NCBI GenBank assembly: GCA_937873665.1 | Contig: CALMYW010000072.1 | Coordinates: 1 to 6,389 of the forward strand | Direction of reading: 5' to 3' | Source: an uncultured Sphingorhabdus sp. | GTDB lineage: Bacteria > Pseudomonadota > Alphaproteobacteria > Sphingomonadales > Sphingomonadaceae | DNA length: 6,389 nucleotides | Shown here: piece after piece, positions 1-4,706 of the stretch | Numbering within the stretch: position 1 is the stretch's first letter | Layout of the letters: each line of letters opens with the position of its first letter | Made by a program: the position numbers and the translations under genes | Notes under the pieces: generated by a model | Database searches by the model: none | What the model was told of the DNA's origin: nothing | The model's input: the letters and a program-made list of their open reading frames with translations, nothing else

Positions 1-738
1 CACCGCTGGGGTGCACAGCTGAAGACGTGGCGCAGCATCGTGCTGGGTGATGATCTGTACTGCCATCAGCCGTTTTGCGAGCAGGTCTTGGCGCAGGGCG
101 GTGCGTTCATCTTCGTCTGCCAGCCAGGCTCCCATGCGCTGCTCTATGAGTGGGTGGCTGATTTCGCGCGCACCGGCGAGGTGGCCACTCGGGTCAAGAC
201 GCGTTGGAACGGCACGCAGCGCCTGACCGATACCTATCGCTGGCTCAACGCGCTGCCGTTGCGCGACGGCGATGAGGCCCTGACCGTCGACTGGTGTGAG
301 CTGACCACGACCGATGCCGAGGGCCACGTGCTCTACCGCAACGCATGGGTCAGCTCGCTGCCCATCACCAGGGACACCGTCATCGCGATCGCCGCCGCCG
401 GGCGCAGCCGCTGGAAAATCGAGAACGAAAACAACAATACCCTCAAAACCAAGGGCTATCGCTTCGAACACAACTATGGCCACGGCAAACAGCATCTGGC
501 CAACCTGCTCGCTAGCCTGACCCTGCTGGCGTTGCTTACCCACACGCTGCTCGATCTCTACGATCCCCGCTACCAGCAGGTGCGCGGTAACCTATCATCG
601 CGGCGCACCTTCTTCGAACATCTGCGCGCCCTGACCTTCTATTTTCCCTTCGACAGCTGGGTGCACCTGTTCGACACCATGGTCGAGGCCCTCCAGCTCG
701 CGCAACCACCGCCAAGCCGCCGCGCTGGCAACCGGTAG
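1..738 (+). CDS. ISNCY-type DDE transposase, C-terminal part (5' end outside window)
   Basis: The reading frame is open from base 1 and ends at TAG 736-738, giving 245 residues. The GTG at base 40 is internal, because the 13 codons before it read as continuous protein leading into LGDDLYCHQ, which carries a likely catalytic Asp. Further on, RWKIENENNN (about residues 137-146) has the R-x3-E arrangement of the last catalytic region of IS4/ISNCY-like DDE transposases. It is followed by a conserved HNYGHGKQHLANLLASLTLL stretch and a hydrophobic helix. From memory of the family, this block is typical of proteins labelled 'ISNCY family transposase'; no search was run. The protein would cut and join the ends of its own IS. 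The C-terminus looks complete, ending in a basic Pro/Arg tail. The right terminal repeat of the element cannot be placed because the left end is not in the window. The coding sequence is distinctly GC-rich compared with the following spacer. Confidence 0.85.
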   Translation, partial: HRWGAQLKTWRSIVLGDDLYCHQPFCEQVLAQGGAFIFVCQPGSHALLYEWVADFARTGEVATRVKTRWNGTQRLTDTYRWLNALPLRDGDEALTVDWCELTTTDAEGHVLYRNAWVSSLPITRDTVIAIAAAGRSRWKIENENNNTLKTKGYRFEHNYGHGKQHLANLLASLTLLALLTHTLLDLYDPRYQQVRGNLSSRRTFFEHLRALTFYFPFDSWVHLFDTMVEALQLAQPPPSRRAGNR

Positions 739-1191
739 CGGCAAATTTGGAATTGCTGCTTACCTGTTAGGGTATTTAATTTTGACTGATTATGGTATGA
801 TAATTGAAGTTAATAAAAAACCATAACTTTTCTATGATAGTAACAATTTTTTGTCCGGGAACTAACGAGTTGCCGACAGACCGTGGCGTTCAGGTCACAA
901 TTGTTGGTCGACTTCGAGGGGCTTTGCGGGCACCAAGTGGAATGCCTGGTATGTGTATCCGTTCCGCCGTTAACTATGCTCTTAACGAACCGTTGCCTCG
1001 AGCCGTCGGACAACGAATGGGCGCTTGATTATAGAAATTCAGGCGAAAATAGGAGTATGGCCGCGTTCCTGGAGGATGTCTTCCGAGTAGGGTCTCAATA
1101 CCGCTAGTTACGCTGATCGCATCGCTTTCTCAGAATCATTGGGGCCATGTTAGATATTGCATCGAGGTGCAAATGACCGCCTTCTCTTCTC
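739..1191. other. Gene-poor spacer, IS end plus possible decayed sequence
   Basis: About 450 bases without a convincing gene. The first tens of bases should hold the right end of the transposase-bearing IS. Composition then turns AT-rich (about 755-850) before becoming balanced again. Two overlapping + strand frames stay open for just over 70 codons each (804-1028 from TTG, 883-1107 from GTG). Neither has a usual start, a ribosome binding site or a recognisable motif, so I do not call them. They may be chance or remnants of a gene lost when the IS inserted. No transcription terminator with a T-run was seen after the transposase stop. Confidence 0.5.
790..826. repeat. AT-rich 7-bp inverted repeat overlapping an extended -10-like site
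   Basis: TTATGGT (790-796) and its exact reverse complement ACCATAA (820-826) are separated by 23 bases. The left arm overlaps TGGTATGAT (793-801), which resembles an extended -10 promoter element (TGn followed by TATGAT). No good -35 hexamer sits 16-18 bases upstream, and no clear gene begins downstream until 1192. It may be an operator or promoter for the downstream methyltransferase, or chance structure in AT-rich DNA. Confidence 0.25.
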
Positions 1192-1199
1192 ATGAATAA
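1164..1199 (+). promoter_or_regulatory. Shine-Dalgarno and 8-codon upstream ORF overlapping the methyltransferase start
   Basis: GAGGTG at 1164-1169 is the best ribosome binding site in this part of the window. It is correctly placed for ATG 1173, not for the methyltransferase ATG at 1192, which is 22 bases beyond it and has only a pyrimidine-rich stretch in front. ATG 1173 opens MTAFSSHE and stops at TAA 1197-1199, so the ATGAATAA sequence overlaps start and stop of the two frames. This is the geometry of translational coupling through a short leader peptide. The alternative is that 1173 was the original gene start and a one-base indel has split it. Confidence 0.45.
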
Positions 1200-2064
1200 G
1201 CTTGAAGACGCCCACCAACCGCGAAGAAGACATATTACGGGACTGGCGGTGACCGCATTTTTCACATGCGGTGTGTGGAACTGGGGTCGACTGCCGTGTG
1301 CACCACTCCTTATATCACAAGACGCTCGCAACACGTTCAGGGCGACGAACCTTGTCCTCTCGCTTGCTGGGTTGTTTACCCGAGGACCCTCACTCAAGCA
1401 CTCGCTGCTCCAACGTCACGTGATGATCGATCGATGGCTTGGCGAAAATGGAGCTCTGCAGATTATCGAGCTTGCCGCAGGCTTTTCCCCAAGGGGTGCG
1501 GCCTTTACCGACAGTCCTTACCTCACCTATATCGAAATCGATTTGCCCGAAGTTATCGATAGGAAGAAAAGACTCCTTGCGCGTACCAAGGAAGGGAGAA
1601 GCATCCTTCGACGGCCGAATTTAAAGCTCATCGGCGATGATGTGTTGCGCATCGACCTTACCGCCCTTATAGATTCGAGCAAACCTTTGTTTGTCGTCGC
1701 GGAAGGATTGTTCATGTATTACCAAGCCCCTGAGCAGAGTATGATTTGGTCAAAAATATATAATGCGGTGTCAGCATGTGGTCGCGACGGTGGATTAATC
1801 TTCGATCTGGTGCCGTCCGTGGAGCAGGCCCCATCGGGAGTAATCGGCCGGGCGCTCGAGCGCATGATGAAGAGTTTCACCCAAGGGCAAAGTTTCGAGC
1901 GCGATGGCCGCACGCGGTTTGAAATACGCGAAGAGCTTTTAAAAATAGGATTTCCCCGGGTGACGCTTCTGGAGCCGTCTTTGGTCGCCGAAAAATGGAC
2001 GCTTCCCTTCGCGGATAAGAAAACGCAGCAACTTCTTTTTGTATGTGAAATCGAGGGCAGATAA
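1192..2064 (+). CDS. Class I SAM-dependent O-methyltransferase, LCM/Tcmp type
   Basis: The 290-residue protein is predicted to transfer a methyl group from S-adenosylmethionine to an oxygen, either a carboxylate or hydroxyl. The family (leucine carboxyl methyltransferase-like, including polyketide O-methyltransferases) is cytosolic. Visible motifs in order: a conserved-looking N-terminal segment around 15-40 (ITGLAVTAFFTCGVWNWG); SAM motif I, IELAAGFSPRG (92-102); the acidic strand YIEIDLPEVI (113-122) with Glu115 and Asp117, followed by the DRKKRLL helix typical of LCM proteins; GDDVL (148-152); and VAEGLFMYY (169-177), matching the family's EGxxMYL signature. Length is ordinary for the short members of the family. 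The start at 1192 lacks its own Shine-Dalgarno but keeps the N-terminal segment; an overlapping leader ORF may deliver ribosomes. The next gene begins 226 bases downstream. Substrate cannot be inferred; the neighbouring hydrolases and sulfotransferase suggest a lipid- or polyketide-like molecule. Confidence 0.85.
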   Translation: MNKLEDAHQPRRRHITGLAVTAFFTCGVWNWGRLPCAPLLISQDARNTFRATNLVLSLAGLFTRGPSLKHSLLQRHVMIDRWLGENGALQIIELAAGFSPRGAAFTDSPYLTYIEIDLPEVIDRKKRLLARTKEGRSILRRPNLKLIGDDVLRIDLTALIDSSKPLFVVAEGLFMYYQAPEQSMIWSKIYNAVSACGRDGGLIFDLVPSVEQAPSGVIGRALERMMKSFTQGQSFERDGRTRFEIREELLKIGFPRVTLLEPSLVAEKWTLPFADKKTQQLLFVCEIEGR

Positions 2065-2073
2065 CAGTGTTAG

Positions 2074-2085
2074 GACGCAGGCGTC
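2074..2085. repeat. Short inverted repeat after the methyltransferase
   Basis: GACGC and GCGTC flank a two-base centre, ten bases after the methyltransferase stop. A two-base loop is too tight, so a real hairpin would have only four pairs, and no T-run follows. It is therefore not a convincing terminator. The rest of 2065-2290 holds only a 43-codon ORF (2086-2217) of doubtful reality and an 8-bp tandem repeat. Confidence 0.2.
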
Positions 2086-2257
2086 ATGGTACGATTGCTG
2101 CTGAAGCAATTCTTCCAAGGCATCGACCATTTCCTCATCATGCATGTTGATGTTGGATTCACCTTTTCAGAAATGTTCGATTTTTATTTGGATATTACGT
2201 TACCATCGGTCTTATAGCAATGGCCTTTAGCAGCTCATCTGGTTTCCAGAAATCCCT

Positions 2258-2276
2258 CGGCAGTACGGCAGTACGG
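2258..2276 (+). repeat. Tandem 8-bp repeat just upstream of hydrolase 1
   Basis: CGGCAGTA occurs at 2258-2265 and again at 2266-2273, and the first three bases (CGG) recur at 2274-2276. It lies 15 bases before the first hydrolase start codon, in the place where a ribosome binding site or operator would be expected. The repeat may reflect polymerase slippage and could vary in copy number between strains. No function is visible. Confidence 0.4.
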
Positions 2277-2290
2277 CTGGACGTGGCTGA

Positions 2291-3112
2291 ATGATGGAGG
2301 TCGAAGCCCGAGGAATTCGTTTCAATGTCTGCCGCTTGGGCGGTGGACCTCGGACGGTTGTGTTCGTCCACGGTTTGATTATGGATGATCTGTCCAGTTG
2401 GTATTTCACCTTTGCTAGTCAAATCGCGAAGATCGCCAGCGTCGTGCTCTATGACCTACGAGGCCACGGCAAGAGCGATCGTCCTCCGGAAGGCTACCGC
2501 GTGGAGGACATGGTAGAAGATCTTCGCGCCCTGCTCGACGCGCTAGGTCTGTCAGGGGAGCAGATTGATCTTGTCGCCAACAGCTATGGGGGGCTAGTAG
2601 CCGTGGCGTTTGCCATACGGGAGCCGAAGCAAGTCCGAAGCCTCGTGCTTTTGGAGGCGCACTTACCCGATGAGGGGTGGGCCGAGCGGATGCAAAACAC
2701 ACTCACTCTACAGGGTGAGGACAGGGACCATATGATTGCTGAATCCTTTAAGGATTGGGCTGGACGCCGCAGCAGAGCGCGAAGCACGCGACTAACTGAC
2801 AAAGCGCTTGCGCTACTAGAGGGCACCACGTTGCTTTGCGACATAAAAGAGAGCCGCATTTACTCGGATGTCGATCTCTCCCGTGTGAATTGTCCCACGC
2901 TTGCGCTCTATGGGGAAGAATCTGACCTCCGGAAACTAGGCGAACGCATTGCCCAAACCCTTCCGCGCTGTCGTCTGGAACTGTTCCCCAATTGCACCCA
3001 CTCGATTATGTGGGAGCAGACGGTAGCTGTACGTGAGCGTTTGGTCGATTGGTTCTCGCCAGTTGACCCAGCTTCACGCGAACCAAAGCAGGAGCGTCGA
3101 ACAGACCTCTAG
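2291..3112 (+). CDS. Alpha/beta hydrolase 1, with ANSYG nucleophile elbow
   Basis: A 273-residue soluble alpha/beta-hydrolase-fold protein, presumably cleaving an ester, thioester or similar bond. Fold landmarks: oxyanion-hole strand VVFVHGL (23-29); WYFT (37-40); YDLRGHGKS (54-62) after the third strand; nucleophile elbow ANSYGG with Ser98 (96-101); acid strand CPTLALYGEESD (201-212) with Glu210 or Asp212; and catalytic His237 in CTHSIMWE. The usual first Gly of G-x-S-x-G is Ala96, a change tolerated in several hydrolase families. There is no signal peptide or membrane segment, and a charged tail (about 257-273) extends beyond the fold. ATG 2291 is followed at once by a second ATG at 2294; either preserves the first strand, and neither has a clear Shine-Dalgarno. 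It is a paralogue of the hydrolase at 3516-4271. Its function may be thioester release or editing of a carrier-bound chain, but that is inferred from context only. Confidence 0.85.
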   Translation: MMEVEARGIRFNVCRLGGGPRTVVFVHGLIMDDLSSWYFTFASQIAKIASVVLYDLRGHGKSDRPPEGYRVEDMVEDLRALLDALGLSGEQIDLVANSYGGLVAVAFAIREPKQVRSLVLLEAHLPDEGWAERMQNTLTLQGEDRDHMIAESFKDWAGRRSRARSTRLTDKALALLEGTTLLCDIKESRIYSDVDLSRVNCPTLALYGEESDLRKLGERIAQTLPRCRLELFPNCTHSIMWEQTVAVRERLVDWFSPVDPASREPKQERRTDL

Positions 3113-3515
3113 TACCCTGTCGGAAATTCTCGGTGCGGGTAGCTGTGTCGCCCCGGAAATAGGGTCAGCATACTTCGGTGCCTGAGCCGATGAGCTACAT
3201 CCGTTTGATGCTTAGTGATATCGACATTCTCCTAACACCCTCGATGCAGTACTGGCTACCTTACGCGCTGATGGATTTTATGCTGATCAAAACTGCTAGC
3301 ACCCATCCCTTTTTTGTTTGCTACCGGTAAGGTGTATCGTGTATAGGGCCGCGAGGCCTTCTGCATGAAGAGCCCCATGGCCAGCATTTTAACCGGGAGG
3401 AAACAGCAACCATTGTTAATGGGTCCAATTTCCGAGCATTTTTTCTAAATGGCGATAATAGTGTGTTAGCAAGTCAACGGATAAGTCACAATCCGCTTTT
3501 AGCTGAGGGTAGGCG
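3113..3515. other. Spacer between the two hydrolases, with possible gene remnants
   Basis: About 400 bases without a firm gene. A 46-codon ORF (ATG 3190 to TAA 3328-3330) reads sensibly and contains SDIDILLTPS, reminiscent of the D-LLTPT segment of amidase-signature enzymes; it could be a remnant. A compact hairpin with a GNRA-type loop, GGCC-GCGA-GGCC, lies at 3347-3358. GGGAGGAAACAGC near 3396-3408 looks like a strong Shine-Dalgarno but no proper gene starts after it; only a 27-codon ORF (3365-3448) spans it. GATAAT at 3454-3459 is a possible -10 for the downstream hydrolase but lacks a good -35. The pieces look more like a decayed gene region than a dedicated regulatory region. Confidence 0.4.
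3505..3510 (+). promoter_or_regulatory. Ribosome binding site of hydrolase 2
   Basis: GAGGGT lies ahead of ATG 3516, with seven bases between GAGG and the start codon. This is the clearest gene-linked Shine-Dalgarno among the four central enzymes, and it fixes the start. The encoded N-terminus (MAIVKVNGVNLHVQ) is the expected first beta-strand of this hydrolase family, which supports the choice. Confidence 0.65.
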
Positions 3516-4271
3516 ATGGCCATAGTCAAGGTGAATGGCGTGAATCTTCACGTTCAACGAATCGGCAAGGGACCAACAGTTGTCATGCTGCATGGGGCGT
3601 TCAGCACACTGACAGACTGGTATTTCACAGTCGCACCCATATTGGCGAGCCATCACGAATGCATCATGTATGATCTCAGGGGACATGGGCGAAGTGAGCG
3701 CGTTACCAGCGGGTTCGATCTGGAAACCCTGATGAATGACCTCCTGGACTTGCTGAATGAGCTGCGGCTGGAAAAGGTCCCCATGCTGGGCCATAGCTTT
3801 GGCGCTCTTGTGACAATGCGTCTAGCCCTCGCACATCCGGAGCGTGTGTCACATCTCGTCGTCATTGAGGCTCCCCTGCCGCCAACCCAGGCTGGTTGGA
3901 TCGGAGCCTTCACGTCGAAGACGCCAAGCGAAATGCTTGAGGTGCTACCGACAATAGCCCAGCAGTTCATTAGGAAAGGCGGTCGCAAAGCACGGGAGTT
4001 GCTTAAGTCTATCGCATTCCTGGCTAGGGAAACCTCCTTGATATCAGACATTGAGGCAGAAGCGGATTTCACCGATGAAGATCTGGCGCGGATACGCTGC
4101 CCGACGCTGTGCATCTATGGTGCCGACTCATCCTGCCTAGACGCCGGCCAGCGCCTGGGGAGTAAGATCCACGGGGCACGCTTGGAGATAATGCCTGGTG
4201 GACATTACCTTCATTGGGAGCATGCCGCGAGGCTCGGCGCGAGGATTTCGAGATTCCTGCAGAGCCCATAA
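3516..4271 (+). CDS. Alpha/beta hydrolase 2, with canonical GHSFG elbow
   Basis: A 251-residue alpha/beta-hydrolase-fold protein with a complete triad. Landmarks are the oxyanion strand VVMLHGA (22-28), WYFT (35-38), YDLRGHGRSER (52-62), nucleophile elbow GHSFG with Ser94 (92-96), CPTLCIYGAD with Asp204 (195-204) and GGHYLHWE with His230 (228-235). No signal peptide or membrane helix is evident, so it should act in the cytosol. It shares with hydrolase 1 not only the general fold motifs but also WYFT, YDLRGHG, an EA-LP segment after the nucleophile helix, a TSL/TLL-x-DI motif in the cap and CPTL before the acid. The two are therefore paralogues, although the cap regions differ clearly. It ends cleanly at TAA 4269-4271. 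Substrate is unknown; ester or thioester hydrolysis is the family expectation. Confidence 0.87.
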   Translation: MAIVKVNGVNLHVQRIGKGPTVVMLHGAFSTLTDWYFTVAPILASHHECIMYDLRGHGRSERVTSGFDLETLMNDLLDLLNELRLEKVPMLGHSFGALVTMRLALAHPERVSHLVVIEAPLPPTQAGWIGAFTSKTPSEMLEVLPTIAQQFIRKGGRKARELLKSIAFLARETSLISDIEAEADFTDEDLARIRCPTLCIYGADSSCLDAGQRLGSKIHGARLEIMPGGHYLHWEHAARLGARISRFLQSP

Positions 4272-4531
4272 AGATCCGAATTGCGTCTGTCTTTATGCAC
4301 GCAGATCGCCGCCATACCTTCGGAAACTCCGGGAAATACCTGAACATCATTGTGTTGCATCATCCATGGCGTGATCGACTGATGGTTTACCGGGAAAATG
4401 GTAGCCATGGATGGCGCACCGACATGCGATGGGGTGTCCCGCTAGATGCCCAGGTATTGCACCCTTACTACACATGGCGATTGTCCTAGAAAAGGCGCAG
4501 GGCACAGGGGAGAGCGTCGCACGTATCATTT

Positions 4532-4549
4532 AAAATTATATATAATTTT
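4532..4549. promoter_or_regulatory. Perfect 18-bp AT palindrome containing a consensus -10 hexamer
   Basis: AAAATTATATATAATTTT is identical to its reverse complement over 18 bases. It includes TATAAT on the + strand (4541-4546) and, by symmetry, TATAAT on the - strand (4535-4540). The hexamer matches the sigma-70 -10 consensus exactly, but I see no good -35 hexamer 16-18 bases away on the + strand. It could be a promoter core, an operator for a dimeric regulator or an AT-rich melting site. It stands out because the surrounding DNA is GC-balanced. Confidence 0.4.
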
Positions 4550-4640
4550 GATTGAAGACGTGCGCACTGAGACTCAACTGATTTGCCATTTAACGATCAG
4601 CCGCTTGGGTTCGGTCGTACCGTCGCGCAATATGCTGCGC

Positions 4641-4656
4641 CGTATCCCAAGATACG
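4641..4656 (+). repeat. Hairpin CGTATC-CCAA-GATACG
   Basis: A perfect six-pair stem with a four-base loop. No T-run follows, so it is not a classical intrinsic terminator. Eight bases after it comes the perfect palindrome CGATGCATCG (4664-4673). Both lie in the presumed leader of the sulfotransferase mRNA, where they could affect translation or serve as protein-binding sites. Confidence 0.3.
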
Positions 4657-4706
4657 TGCTACCCGATGCATCGCCTGGATATCTGAAAAAAATCACTTAA
4701 GACCGG

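Larger units (their letters stand above)
4272..4706. other. Spacer upstream of the sulfotransferase, rich in palindromes
   Basis: About 435 bases without a supported gene. A frame overlapping the end of hydrolase 2 stays open to 4489, and another runs from 4446 to 4700, but neither has a ribosome binding site, a recognised motif or gene-like composition. What stands out is structure: an 18-bp perfect AT palindrome (4532-4549), a 6-bp-stem hairpin (4641-4656) and a 10-bp palindrome CGATGCATCG (4664-4673). All lie between 30 and 180 bases before the first possible sulfotransferase start. This is the likeliest regulatory region in the window. Confidence 0.5.

Noticed and set aside
804..1107. Two overlapping + strand frames of 74 codons each in the left spacer
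   Set aside because: They use TTG and GTG starts without ribosome binding sites and carry no recognised motif. The end of the second vaguely recalls a regulator C-terminus, but the likeness is too weak to claim.
1939..2145. - strand ORF of 68 codons overlapping the methyltransferase 3' end, with an acidic N-terminus (MHDEEMVDALEELLQQQ)
   Set aside because: It looks superficially gene-like, but most of it is antisense to a confident gene, and it shows no recognisable domain and no clear ribosome binding site.
3347..3358. GGCC-GCGA-GGCC hairpin considered as a terminator or structured RNA
   Set aside because: The stem is only four G-C pairs plus weak closing pairs, with just two T's after it. 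It is noted in the spacer entry but not called as a terminator or RNA gene.
3653..4114. - strand ORF of 153 codons inside hydrolase 2
   Set aside because: It is a mirror frame of a gene with a full catalytic triad. Its composition is Ser/Arg-rich, as expected of an antisense shadow.
4214..4489. + strand frame running out of the end of hydrolase 2 (91 codons)
   Set aside because: It overlaps the hydrolase in another frame, has no Shine-Dalgarno and no motif I recognise. The later part (from ATG 4294) is also featureless.
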